A DNA stretch of 64,000 nucleotides from Pseudomonadota bacterium (GCA_023410905.1 JAEYPL010000031.1:1-64000), one strand, 5' to 3'. Positions 53,772 to 63,323 are shown, counted from the stretch's first letter. Numbers and translations are program-made. The notes: generated by a model from the letters alone, not told the origin.

Positions 53772-55433
53772 ATGACCAGCATCACCGTCTTTGTCGCTCG
53801 CAGGATCATCACCATGGACCCCGGCCGGCCGGAAGGAACGGCGGTCGCCGTGATGGACGGCCGCATATTATCCGTCGGCAGTCTCACAAGCCTTCAGCCT
53901 TGGCTCAGCCGCTACCCTCACACGATCGATGACACATTTGCCGACAAAGTCATCATGCCGGGTTTTATCGATCCTCACACACACCTCGGTATCTCCGGCG
54001 CCTATCTGAGCGTGAACTACGTCGGCCCGATCGAGTCGCCCGGGCCGAACGGAATGAATGCCGCGCTTCTCGATCGGGACGCCGTAGTGCGACGCATTCG
54101 CGAACTGATTGCGCTCGATCCAGATCCGGAGCGGCCCCTGATCACATGGGGACTCGATCCCGCCGTCCAGGGTGGTCACCTCCATCGTGACGAGCTGGAC
54201 GGCATCTCCTCGGAGAAGCCCGTCTGGGTTCTCTCGTACGCGCCGCATTACGTCTATGCGAACAGCAAGATGATCGAGCGGCTGGGCGTGACGGATGCGA
54301 CCAACGTCCACGGCATTGGCAAGTACCCTGACGGTCGCCTCAATGGTCAGTTTGTCGAGATGGAGGCGCTGCACGTCGCGTTCGGGCCTGTACGCGAGGA
54401 GTTCACGAGGCCGGACAACAATATGGCGTCGCTCCGCATGATGGGGCAGACGGCGAAGCGGGCAGGCATCACCACGACAGCAGATCTCGCCTTCGGCTTC
54501 ACCGAATTCGAGAGCGACTGGGCTTACCATGAGAAGGTCGTCAACAGTGCAGACTTCCCGATCCGCATGGCGCTGGTGCCGATGGAGTCGGCTATTCACC
54601 GCATTCATGGAAAGAACGCGCCCGAATTCGTTAAGAGCCTCTCGCGCCGTTCGACCGAGAAGCTGTTCTTCCACGGCATCAAGTTCCTTGGCGACGGCTC
54701 CTATCCCGCCATGTCGCTGCGCGTGAAGTTCCCGGGATATCTAGACGGAGGCAACGGTCTGCGGGGTGATATCCCGTGGGAGGAATACAAGGATCGGATG
54801 CTGCCCTATTGGAAGGCTGGCATCCAAATTCATGCGCACGCCAACGGCGACGAGACCGTCGACGCCACGCTCGATGCGCTGGCACAGCTGCAGCAGGAGC
54901 ACCCACGCTTCGACCACCGCTTCACGATCGAGCACTACTGCATCAGCACACCTGATCAGGCGCGCCGCTTGAAGGCGCTTGGCGGCATGGCGAGCGTCAA
55001 CATCTATTTCGTGCACTATCGTGGCCAGCTTCACAGCGAGCAAGGCTTCGGCCCCGACCGCTCGGAAGCGACGGCACGCCTCGGAAGCCTGGAGCGCGAA
55101 GGTGTAATCTTCGCCCTACACTCCGACTTCTCGCTCGTCGTTGTGCCTCTTCATCCTCTAACCGCGGCTTGGGTTGCGATCAATCGTGTGGCGGCGGACG
55201 GCAAGACCGTACTTGCGCCAGGCGAGCGCATCGGGATCGATCGCGCCATGCGTGCCATTACCATCGACGCTGCTCACCTCCTGCGACTGGATAGCAAACT
55301 CGGCAGCATCGAGGTTGGCAAGTACGCGGACTTCACGATCCTTGACGACGACCCTTATGCGGTCGCCCCGATAGCGCTTAGGGATATTCCGATCTGGGGT
55401 ACCGTGCTCGGTGGCGTGAAGCAGCCGGCTTAG
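53772..55433 (+). CDS. YtcJ-type metal-dependent amidohydrolase, second copy
   Basis: 553 residues from the ATG at 53772 (MTSITVFVARR) with GAGGA upstream; the frame stays open further upstream, overlapping the ATPase gene, but without support. Metal and active-site landmarks match the first copy: GFIDPHTHL, HAHANGDETVDA, FTIEHYCIST, HSDFSLVVVPLHPLTA. By eye more than half of the residues are shared with the protein at 40806 over the whole length. It lies directly behind the importer, implying that the imported compound is its substrate (inference). The GTPase gene follows after 16 bases. Confidence 0.92.
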   Translation: MTSITVFVARRIITMDPGRPEGTAVAVMDGRILSVGSLTSLQPWLSRYPHTIDDTFADKVIMPGFIDPHTHLGISGAYLSVNYVGPIESPGPNGMNAALLDRDAVVRRIRELIALDPDPERPLITWGLDPAVQGGHLHRDELDGISSEKPVWVLSYAPHYVYANSKMIERLGVTDATNVHGIGKYPDGRLNGQFVEMEALHVAFGPVREEFTRPDNNMASLRMMGQTAKRAGITTTADLAFGFTEFESDWAYHEKVVNSADFPIRMALVPMESAIHRIHGKNAPEFVKSLSRRSTEKLFFHGIKFLGDGSYPAMSLRVKFPGYLDGGNGLRGDIPWEEYKDRMLPYWKAGIQIHAHANGDETVDATLDALAQLQQEHPRFDHRFTIEHYCISTPDQARRLKALGGMASVNIYFVHYRGQLHSEQGFGPDRSEATARLGSLEREGVIFALHSDFSLVVVPLHPLTAAWVAINRVAADGKTVLAPGERIGIDRAMRAITIDAAHLLRLDSKLGSIEVGKYADFTILDDDPYAVAPIALRDIPIWGTVLGGVKQPA

Positions 55434-55449
55434 CTCGGAGTGCAGTCGC

Positions 55450-56514
55450 GTGTCTCAGCCAACCGATAGCAAACGCCCCGCCATCGACAGCACCCGGGCC
55501 GATGCGGCGGCGACATGGCAGATGCTGCTCGGCATTGCGCAGGCTGCGCGCCTGATGCCGGAGCGTCGTGCCGCAGCACCCGGATCGGTAGAGTTCTCGC
55601 TCATCGCGGGCTTCCTAGGCGCCGGCAAGACGACACTGGTCAATCACCTCCTGGGCGGTGCGCATGGGCGCCGCCTCGCCGTCATCGTCAATGATTTTGG
55701 CGCCATCAACATCGACACATCCCTGATCAGTCGGCGCGATCGCGACACGATAAGCCTGACGAATGGCTGTGCGTGCTGCAGCATGGCCCGTGGCTTGACA
55801 GAAACGCTGCTTACGCTCACTGAGCAAGCAGAGCCCCCGGAGGCGATCATACTGGAGGCCAGCGGCATCGCTGAGCCGCAGCCCATTCTTCATGTCGCCC
55901 TTACCAATCCCGCTTTGGCGCTCAACGGTGTCGTCACGCTCGTGGATACAGAGACCGCTCTGGAGCACGCCAGTGATCCAAACTTCGGCGCCATCGTGAC
56001 GCGCCAAGTGAGTGGTGCCGATCTCGTGGTTCTGAACAAATCGGATCTTGCAACGCCAGCAATGTCGGACGACGTACAGGCCTGGGCGCGGCGTATCGCG
56101 CCAAATGCCGCCATCGTGAGGTCCACAGAGGCGAATGTAGCCACTGAGGTCGTGCTCGGTTATCAGGCGTCGCACGCCATGCCCGCACAAGATGGTCGTG
56201 ATGTGAGCGGAGGCACCAGCAAACCGTTCCGGAGCTGGAGCTTTGCGTTCGACGAAGCGCTGAGCGCCGAGCGCGTGCGCAAGCTTTCGGAAACCTTGCC
56301 GCACGGCATTCTGCGCGCCAAAGGCACGCTCTATCTCGCCGACGCTTCCGAGCATCGGCATGTCTATCAGCTCGTTGGCCGCCGGTGGCGGCTGTCGCGC
56401 GACATAATATGGGGTGAAGCGCGCCCACGATCAGAGATCGTCTTCATTGCAGCTGACAGCTTGATCGAAGAAGCTCAGATCAGGCGCTGCCTGGACGAGT
56501 GCGTCGTGACCTGA
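55450..56514 (+). CDS. COG0523 (CobW-like) G3E GTPase, second copy
   Basis: 354 residues from a GTG at 55450. Same layout as the copy at 39754: an N-terminal ~45-residue extension (MLLGIAQAARLMPERRAAA), GFLGAGKTTLVNHLL, the metal motif GCACC, ILEASGIAEP, NKSD, and a C-terminal domain with ILRAKGTLYL. It probably loads metal into the adjacent amidohydrolase, using GTP hydrolysis. It converges with soxG, separated by only six bases. Confidence 0.9.
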   Translation: MSQPTDSKRPAIDSTRADAAATWQMLLGIAQAARLMPERRAAAPGSVEFSLIAGFLGAGKTTLVNHLLGGAHGRRLAVIVNDFGAINIDTSLISRRDRDTISLTNGCACCSMARGLTETLLTLTEQAEPPEAIILEASGIAEPQPILHVALTNPALALNGVVTLVDTETALEHASDPNFGAIVTRQVSGADLVVLNKSDLATPAMSDDVQAWARRIAPNAAIVRSTEANVATEVVLGYQASHAMPAQDGRDVSGGTSKPFRSWSFAFDEALSAERVRKLSETLPHGILRAKGTLYLADASEHRHVYQLVGRRWRLSRDIIWGEARPRSEIVFIAADSLIEEAQIRRCLDECVVT

Positions 56515-56520
56515 GCACGC

Positions 56521-57099
56521 TTAGCTGTCGCTTACGTCGCGCGATGCGCCCTCCAGGAAGCCGTGCACGTAGGGCGCGAAAGATCTCCAGCACACCACGC
56601 GGTAGCCTCGATCCGCGCTCGACCGAACGAGCACGATTTCTGCTTTCCCGAGCACGGTGCGCGTGGCCGATCCTGCAGGAAAAGCAGCGTCATCAAGGTC
56701 GAGCGCCACGCCGGCATTGAGCACTATCGGTGCCTTCACACCCGCCACGACCATCGATACATTGCGATGGCTGACGTCGACGAGCGAGTGGTGTTTCCCT
56801 TCGAGAGCTGCGCTGATCAGTTGTGCCAGCGCATCACTATCGCCCGCCGGCGCCATCAGCAGCCATTCGTCCGGGCCCAGGCGGGCCGCCGTCTTTTCTT
56901 CGGTCGCGATTGCCGTATTGATGCGGCCCGTAAGATCGAAGCCAGCGACGTGCCGAATGCTCTCGGCGATCGCAGGTGCAATACGCAGCGCGTAGGCCGT
57001 GCTTGCTTCAATGTTCGAGATCGTCACGCCAGATGCCGCGCCTGACGCAACAACATCCTGTGCTCGCAGGCGGGTGCTGTTCGAGTGCCGCTCAGACAT
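56521..57099 (-). CDS. soxG: Sarcosine oxidase gamma subunit
   Basis: 192 residues from the ATG at 57097-57099, which overlaps the last codons of soxA. Features of the SoxG family: RLGPDEWLLMAPAG, HHSLVDVSHRNVSMVVAG, and the C-terminal RSSADRGYRVVCWRSFAPYV. It is a structural subunit of the heterotetrameric enzyme. It is the last gene of the leftward sox operon. Confidence 0.9.
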   Translation of the reverse strand: MSERHSNSTRLRAQDVVASGAASGVTISNIEASTAYALRIAPAIAESIRHVAGFDLTGRINTAIATEEKTAARLGPDEWLLMAPAGDSDALAQLISAALEGKHHSLVDVSHRNVSMVVAGVKAPIVLNAGVALDLDDAAFPAGSATRTVLGKAEIVLVRSSADRGYRVVCWRSFAPYVHGFLEGASRDVSDS

Positions 57100-60000
57100 G
57101 GGCCAGATTCCCGTTAACGCGCTTGCCCTCTGCATCGAAGAAGACGGGCGGCGCGACTGTGGCGGCAGCAAAGCCGTCAGGCGTCGTGATGTGAAGCGTC
57201 TCGCCTATGCGGGCGCGTCCCCCGGCCACGAGCGCGAGCGCAATAGGTCGGCCGGCAGCGTCGCTCCAGTAGCTCGACGTCACGTGTCCCAGCATCTTCA
57301 TCGGAATTGGCGCTTTGGGATCAGCAACGATCTGCGCGCCTTCATCAAGCACGACCTTTTGATCCGTCGTCAGCAGGCCGACAAGCTGCTTGCGATCGGG
57401 CAGCACCATATCCGACCGTGAAATCGAACGCTTACCAACGAAGTCGCGCTTTGCCGCGGAGACCATGCCCCCGAGCCCCGCGTCATCAGGCGTCACCGTG
57501 CCATCCGTATCCTGCCCCACGATGATGAAGCCGCGTTCCGCACGGAGCACGTGCATGGTTTCTGTGCCATAAGGCGTGATGCCGGACGACGCGCCCTGCT
57601 TGATGATGGCATTCCAAACCGCCGGCATGTGCCCGCTCGGCACATTGATCTCGTAACCGAGCTCGCCGGTGAAGGACACGCGGAACAGGCGTGTCGGCAC
57701 CCCGCATATTTTGCCCATGCGAATGGACATGTGCGGAAACGCGACTGGCGATAGGTCGATGTCTTCTACGAGCGGTTCGATCGCATCACGCGCCTTGGGT
57801 CCTTGCACGGCGATGACACCCCACTGCTCGGTCGTCGAGGTGAGATAGACCTTCAGATCGCTCCATTCGGTTTGGAGATAATCCTCCATGTGCATGAGAA
57901 CCCGGGCAGCACCGCCCGTGGTGGTCGTCACATGGAAGCGATCTTCGGCGATGCGCGCAACGACGCCGTCATCGAAGATGAAACCGTCTTCGCGCAGCAT
58001 GAGGCCGTATCGGCAACGGCCGGGCGCCAGCTTCAACCAGGCATTGGTGTAGATGCGATTGAGGAACTCAGCAGCGTCCGGGCCGACAACCTCGATTTTC
58101 CCGAGCGTTGATGCGTCGAATATGCCAACGCCCGATCGCACCGCGCGGCATTCGCGACTTACGGCCGCGTGCATATCCTCGCCCGCGCGCGGGAAGTGGC
58201 GTGCCCGGCGCCAGAGGGACACGGGCTCGAAGACCGCGCCTTGAGCTTCAGCCCAATCGTGCAGCGGTGCCTTACGCACGGGATCGAACAGGGCATCCCG
58301 TGCTTGCCCTACGATGGCACCGAAGGACACGGGGGTGAATGGCGGGCGAAATGTTGTCGTGCCGACCTCGGGAACGGGCTTATCGAGAGTGTCGGCTACG
58401 ATCCCGAGCGCGAGCATGTTCGACGTCTTGCCCTGGTCCGTCGCCATGCCCGTCGTCGTATAGCGCTTGACGTGCTCGATGCTTTGGAAGCCCTCACGAA
58501 CGGCGAGCTTGATGTCCTTCGCCGTGACATCATTCTGGAAATCCAGGAACGCGCGCACCCGGCCTTGATCGCGATCGGTCGGCAATACTCTCGTGCGCCC
58601 GATGTCGGTGCGCTGCGCGGGGGCCACCGCAAAGGACTTGCTCGTCACCGTGCCCACGGCCTCGGCGCCGGCGGACCAGGCTTCAGACAGGACGCCAGGA
58701 AGATCGTACGTGCCGTTGGCAGCTCCGGTTGAGCGCTCTGCCTGCACTGAAGTCCCGGGAACGAACGCATCGATTTCTTCGTGAAAGCGCAAGCGCCCGC
58801 GAGACTGCGAGAACAGATGTACTGCCGGCGTCCAGCCGCCCGACATGGCAACAGCGTCGCACGGCAATGTCCGATGCGCGCCGATCGCACCATCCTTACT
58901 CATCTCCGCGACGATCAGGCCTGTTACCCGCTTGCGACCGCGTGAGCCGATGATCGTATGGCCGGTCAACACCTCGACACCGAGCGCGCGCAGCTCCCCT
59001 GCCTCTCTGCCGCACTGTGTCGGATGGCGGACGTCGACAAACGTCACGTCTATCCCGGCAACCTTGGCATCCGCCGCGGCCTGATAGGCAGACGATGTCG
59101 CCCCGGCAAACACAATCCGGCGTCCGGGCGCAACCGCATAGCGGTTGATGTAGGCTCGTACGCTTTCCGCCAGCATAATGCCGGGTCGATCATTGTCGGC
59201 AAACGCCAGGGGACGCTCATGAGCACCCGCGGCTAGGATTACTTTCTTCGCGCGCACTTGCCATAGACGCTCGCGAGGGAGGTCACTCGCAGGCGCCGTC
59301 GGAAGATGGTCCGTGACGTGCTCGACCATCGCAATGTGATTGTGGTTGTAGTATCCGAAGACTGTCGTGCGCGGCAGGAGGATGACACCGGAGCGCGCGG
59401 ACAAACTCCGAATGGACGCTGCAAGCCAGTCTTGAGCCGAGACCTCATCGATCCGTGAGGTTTTATCGTGCAGCAGCGTGCCACCAAGCTCCGCTTGCTC
59501 GTCGGCAAGAATGACGCGGGCGCCGCTCTCGGCTGCCGCGAGAGCTGCGGCCAGCCCAGCCGGCCCCCCACCCACGATGAGCACATCGCAATGCGCATTC
59601 CGTTGGGCATAGCGGTCCGGATCATTCTCCGTGGGGGCTACCCCGAGGCCCGCCATTGCGCGGATGGCCGGCTCGTACAGCCGATGCCAGAAGCTGCTCG
59701 GCCACTTGAAGGTCTTATAGTAGAAGCCAGCAACGAATACCGGGGCGAACCAATCGTTGATTGCGCCGAAGTCCCAGTCTAGAGAAGGCCAGTGGTTCTG
59801 CGAACGCGTCGTCAGACCATCTACCGCCTCGACAACGGTTGCCCTGTTGTTCGGATCCGTCCTGCCGCCACCGCGATCGACATTCAAAAGCGCATTTGGC
59901 TCGTCGGAACCATGACCAAGCACGCCGCGCGGGCGGTGATATTTGAATGAGCGCCCGACGAAGTGAGTGCCATTCGCCAAGAGTGCCGAGGCGACCGTAT

Positions 60001-60118
60001 CTCCCGCGAAGCCGTCGATCGCGCGCCCGTTGAAGCTGAAGCGCACCGGCCGCGCGCGATCGATACGCCCGCCATTCGCGAGCCGAAAGGGCTGCCGCGA
60101 AGCAAGCGAAGGCATCAA
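57092..60118 (-). CDS. soxA: Sarcosine oxidase alpha subunit
   Basis: 1008 residues, the usual length. N-terminal ferredoxin-like fold with FKYHRPRGVLGHGSDEPNAL; a dinucleotide-binding domain with IVGGGPAGLAAALAAAESG (about residues 180-200) for NAD; a middle region; and a C-terminal GCV_T/aminomethyltransferase-like domain that transfers the C1 unit to tetrahydrofolate. The enzyme oxidises sarcosine to glycine with formation of 5,10-methylene-THF and H2O2. It overlaps soxD at its start (60115-60118) and soxG at its end. Confidence 0.95.
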   Translation of the reverse strand: MMPSLASRQPFRLANGGRIDRARPVRFSFNGRAIDGFAGDTVASALLANGTHFVGRSFKYHRPRGVLGHGSDEPNALLNVDRGGGRTDPNNRATVVEAVDGLTTRSQNHWPSLDWDFGAINDWFAPVFVAGFYYKTFKWPSSFWHRLYEPAIRAMAGLGVAPTENDPDRYAQRNAHCDVLIVGGGPAGLAAALAAAESGARVILADEQAELGGTLLHDKTSRIDEVSAQDWLAASIRSLSARSGVILLPRTTVFGYYNHNHIAMVEHVTDHLPTAPASDLPRERLWQVRAKKVILAAGAHERPLAFADNDRPGIMLAESVRAYINRYAVAPGRRIVFAGATSSAYQAAADAKVAGIDVTFVDVRHPTQCGREAGELRALGVEVLTGHTIIGSRGRKRVTGLIVAEMSKDGAIGAHRTLPCDAVAMSGGWTPAVHLFSQSRGRLRFHEEIDAFVPGTSVQAERSTGAANGTYDLPGVLSEAWSAGAEAVGTVTSKSFAVAPAQRTDIGRTRVLPTDRDQGRVRAFLDFQNDVTAKDIKLAVREGFQSIEHVKRYTTTGMATDQGKTSNMLALGIVADTLDKPVPEVGTTTFRPPFTPVSFGAIVGQARDALFDPVRKAPLHDWAEAQGAVFEPVSLWRRARHFPRAGEDMHAAVSRECRAVRSGVGIFDASTLGKIEVVGPDAAEFLNRIYTNAWLKLAPGRCRYGLMLREDGFIFDDGVVARIAEDRFHVTTTTGGAARVLMHMEDYLQTEWSDLKVYLTSTTEQWGVIAVQGPKARDAIEPLVEDIDLSPVAFPHMSIRMGKICGVPTRLFRVSFTGELGYEINVPSGHMPAVWNAIIKQGASSGITPYGTETMHVLRAERGFIIVGQDTDGTVTPDDAGLGGMVSAAKRDFVGKRSISRSDMVLPDRKQLVGLLTTDQKVVLDEGAQIVADPKAPIPMKMLGHVTSSYWSDAAGRPIALALVAGGRARIGETLHITTPDGFAAATVAPPVFFDAEGKRVNGNLAHV

Positions 60119-60405
60119 CGCCCCTCCTTCGTCGCATCGGGGCGAGTTTCACCCATGGAATAGGTCTGCTCGATGGCATCGCTTACGGTGTTGCGGATGG
60201 CGTTGAACCAGCGCCCGCAACCGTGAACGTGTAGCCAGCGCTCCGCGTGCCTGCCCTTCGGATTACTTCGATAGTAGAGATACTCGGCCCATTCCTCGCT
60301 ATTCAGCGCGGACGGATCGACTGGACGGGCAATATGGGCTTCGCCGCCGCCACGAAATTCGATTTCCGGACGGGCTCCGCAGTAGGGGCATTTGATCAGC
60401 AGCAT
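60115..60405 (-). CDS. soxD: Sarcosine oxidase delta subunit
   Basis: 96 residues from MLLIKCPYCG. The CPYCG pair, together with the His and Cys in LHVHGCGRWFN, forms the zinc site typical of SoxD. YLYYRSNPKGRHAERW is highly conserved in the family. It is 8 bases downstream of soxB and overlaps soxA by ATGA. Confidence 0.93.
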   Translation of the reverse strand: MLLIKCPYCGARPEIEFRGGGEAHIARPVDPSALNSEEWAEYLYYRSNPKGRHAERWLHVHGCGRWFNAIRNTVSDAIEQTYSMGETRPDATKEGR

Positions 60406-60413
60406 GAAAAGCC

Positions 60414-61667
60414 TCAGTGCGCCACGGCCGCGGCCGCGGCCTCGTCGACAAGACGGCCGGTCCGGAAGCGATCCAGAGTGAAGGGCGCATTGATCGGATG
60501 CGGTGAACCTGTCGCCAGCGTATGGGCGAAGACATGCGCCGATCCGGGTGTCGCCTTGAACCCGCCCGTGCCCCATCCGCAGTTGACAAAGAGACCTTCA
60601 ACCGGCGTGCGGCCGATGATGGGCGATCGATCAGGTGTGACATCGACAATGCCGCCCCACGAACGCATCATGCGCATCCTGCGGAACTGAGGGAACAGTT
60701 CGCAGATCGCGTCGAGCGTGTGCGTGGTGATGTGCAGTCCACCCTGCTGCGAGTAGGAGGTGTATTGGTCCGTGCCGGCGCCGATAACCAGCTCCCCCTT
60801 GTCCGATTGGGAGATGTAAGCATGAACCGCATTCGACATGACGACGCAGGGAAACACTGGCTTCACCGGCTCTGACACCAGCGCCTGCAAAGGAAAACTT
60901 TCGAGCGGCAACCGCACCCCGGCGTGGCCCAACACAACGCTGGTGTGGCCCGCCGCAACAACACCGACCCGCTTCGCTGCGATCTTTCCGCGTGTCGTCT
61001 CGACGCCACTGATGCTGCCGTCGCTTGCCCGTGTGAACCCCGTGACCTCGCAGTTCTCGATAATGTCGACGCCCCTCGCGTCGGCCCCACGCGCATAGCC
61101 CCACACAATCGCATCGTGGCGCGCTGTGCCGCCCCGGCGTTGCAGCGCGCCACCCATGACAGGATAGCGCGCCTCTGGCGAAATGCTCAATGGTGGGCAG
61201 AAGGCCTTGCATTGCTCGGGCGTCAGCCACTCGTTATCGATACCGTTCAGCCGGTTCGCATATATGTGCCGCTTGAAGCTCTGCACATCGTGCACCGAAT
61301 GCGCCAGCATGAGCACGCCACGCGCCGAGTACATGACGTTGTAGTTGAGTTCGCTCGAGAGATTCTCCCATAATTTCAGCGCATGTTCATAGAGCCCGGC
61401 ACTTTCATCATAGAGATAGTTCGAGCGGATGATCGTCGTGTTGCGGCCGGAGTTGCCACCGCCGATCCAGCCCTTCTCGAGCACGGCGACATTCGTGATT
61501 CCGAACTCTTTGGCCAGGTAGTACGCGGTCCCGAGCCCATGGCTGCCGCCGCCGACAATCACGACATCGTAGCCGGCCTTCGGCTCGGGCGAGCGCCATT
61601 GTCTCGGCCATCCGCGATGCGCGTTGAGAGCCTCCGCTAGTAGGCTGGTTACTGAGAAACGGCGCAT
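60414..61667 (-). CDS. soxB: Sarcosine oxidase beta subunit
   Basis: 417 residues. FAD-binding DAO domain with DVVIVGGGSHGLGTAYYLAK and the GGGNSGRNTTIIRSNYL segment, which contains the flavin-linking region; near the C-terminus come PDRSPIIGRTPVEGLF and NCGWGTGGFKATPGS. It is the catalytic subunit. First gene of soxBDAG. The divergent serine dehydratase starts 261 bases away, so both operons share a regulatory region. Confidence 0.95.
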   Translation of the reverse strand: MRRFSVTSLLAEALNAHRGWPRQWRSPEPKAGYDVVIVGGGSHGLGTAYYLAKEFGITNVAVLEKGWIGGGNSGRNTTIIRSNYLYDESAGLYEHALKLWENLSSELNYNVMYSARGVLMLAHSVHDVQSFKRHIYANRLNGIDNEWLTPEQCKAFCPPLSISPEARYPVMGGALQRRGGTARHDAIVWGYARGADARGVDIIENCEVTGFTRASDGSISGVETTRGKIAAKRVGVVAAGHTSVVLGHAGVRLPLESFPLQALVSEPVKPVFPCVVMSNAVHAYISQSDKGELVIGAGTDQYTSYSQQGGLHITTHTLDAICELFPQFRRMRMMRSWGGIVDVTPDRSPIIGRTPVEGLFVNCGWGTGGFKATPGSAHVFAHTLATGSPHPINAPFTLDRFRTGRLVDEAAAAAVAH

Positions 61668-61928
61668 GTAGTGGGATCCGGGCCCGTCCAGTTGGAATAA
61701 GACCAGGAACCATACGTAAGCTCACCGAGGCCATCCCGGATCAAGGCGACGTTCGGGTGGATAAATCCGACATCCTGGCCGATCGCACATTCACCCTCGG
61801 AATTCGACGCGCCTTTCCGTGACAACGTCGCTTGGGACATGCTTTCGTCAAGATGGTATCGGTCGGCTTCAGCATGGGAAAATGGCAAGGCTACCCTTCG
61901 TCAGTGGCCGACTCGCACTTGGAAGCAA
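61668..61928. promoter_or_regulatory. Divergent promoter region between soxB and sdaA
   Basis: 261 bases between two divergent starts of linked metabolic genes. No clear palindrome longer than 12 bases is seen. A small leftward frame (61888 to 61649, 79 codons, MPFSHAEADRYHLDES) overlaps the soxB start by 19 bases; its Trp/Tyr-rich end (LGELTYGSWSYSNWTG) looks protein-like, but no family is recognised and I leave it uncalled. Confidence 0.4.
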
Positions 61929-63323
61929 ATGATCACTTCGACGTTTAACATCTTTAAGATCGGCATTGGCCCCTCGAGTTCTCACACTATGGGCCCCATG
62001 CTTGCCGCACGGCGGTTTCTCAACGAGCTCAAGTCGGGGAGCTGGCCGAGGCCGGCGAGAATAAAGGTGGAGCGCATCGGGGTTCGGTTACATGGCTCCC
62101 TTGCCTATACCGGCCGTGGGCATGCGACCGACCGCGCTATCGTTCTCGGTCTCAATGGACATGCGCCCGACACCGTCGAGCCGGATGAGATCGCCAGCAT
62201 CATAGAGCTCACCAGCCGAACGCGGACCATTTCGCCGCCCGACCACCATACATACAGCTTCGATCCGGCGAGCGATCTTGTCTTCGATCGAAAGATGCCA
62301 CTCCCTGGTCATCCCAACGGCATGACCTTCGAGGCTTTTGACGAGGATGGTGGCCTCGCACTGCGCCGTCACTATTTTTCAGTCGGCGGCGGGACGGTCT
62401 TGCAACAGGACGAACTCGAGAGCCGAGGCGCGCAGTTGGCGGTGCCGGATGCATCTCCATTTCCTTTCCGCAGCGGACGGGAGATGCTCGACATGGCGGA
62501 AAAATCGGGCCTTTCGATTGATGAGATGCAGATGGCCAACGAGCTGCTGCATCTCTCCGAAAAGGAGGTCGATCGTCGCCTCGACGAGATCTGGCAGGCT
62601 ATGCGGAGCTGCATCGACAGAGGGCTCGCGCGGGATGACATCCTGCCCGGCGGCCTGAATGTCAGACGCCGCGCTGGCAGAATGCATCGGCAGCTGCTCG
62701 CGGATCGGCAACGGAATGAGACCGGCAGTTTCGCAACCAACGATTGGCTATCTGTTTTCGCGATGGCCGTGAACGAAGAGAATGCAGCCGGCGGTCGCGT
62801 AGTCACAGCGCCGACCAATGGCGCTGCCGGCGTTGTTCCGGCTGTTATCGCGTTTGCGCAGGAATTCATTGCCGGTGTCGGACCACAGGCCATCCGCCGT
62901 TTTTTGCTCACTGCTGCCGCCGTGGGCAGTCTGATCAAAGCCAATGCATCCGTCTCCGGTGCAGAGGTTGGCTGCCAAGGCGAGGTTGGTTCGGCATCGG
63001 CAATGGCCGCAGCAGGCCTATGCGCAATATTAGGGGGCACTCCTCCACAGATCGAGAATGCCGCGGAGATTGCGATGGAGCATCATCTCGGCATGACGTG
63101 CGATCCCATCAAAGGTCTCGTGCAGGTTCCATGCATAGAGCGTAATGCCATGGGTGCAGTGAAAGCAGCCACTGCCGCCTCGCTCGCCATGCGGGGGGAT
63201 GGGGAACATTTGGTGTCGCTGGACGTCGCGATCGAGACGATGCGCCAAACGGGGCTGGATATGCACGAGAAGTATAAGGAGACCAGCTCCGGCGGTTTGG
63301 CCGTCAACTACGTCGAGTGTTAA
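61929..63323 (+). CDS. sdaA: L-serine dehydratase (iron-sulfur, single-chain type)
   Basis: 464 residues from the ATG at 61929 with GGAAG upstream. The N-terminal beta domain begins MITSTFNIFKIGIGPSSSHT, the signature of Fe-S serine dehydratases. The alpha domain has VTAPTNGAAGVVPAV, and cysteines in GCQGEVGSA, MTCDPIKG and QVPCIERNA that hold the 4Fe-4S cluster. It converts L-serine to pyruvate and ammonia. Divergence from soxBDAG fits a route sarcosine to glycine plus C1, then serine, then pyruvate. Confidence 0.95.
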   Translation: MITSTFNIFKIGIGPSSSHTMGPMLAARRFLNELKSGSWPRPARIKVERIGVRLHGSLAYTGRGHATDRAIVLGLNGHAPDTVEPDEIASIIELTSRTRTISPPDHHTYSFDPASDLVFDRKMPLPGHPNGMTFEAFDEDGGLALRRHYFSVGGGTVLQQDELESRGAQLAVPDASPFPFRSGREMLDMAEKSGLSIDEMQMANELLHLSEKEVDRRLDEIWQAMRSCIDRGLARDDILPGGLNVRRRAGRMHRQLLADRQRNETGSFATNDWLSVFAMAVNEENAAGGRVVTAPTNGAAGVVPAVIAFAQEFIAGVGPQAIRRFLLTAAAVGSLIKANASVSGAEVGCQGEVGSASAMAAAGLCAILGGTPPQIENAAEIAMEHHLGMTCDPIKGLVQVPCIERNAMGAVKAATAASLAMRGDGEHLVSLDVAIETMRQTGLDMHEKYKETSSGGLAVNYVEC

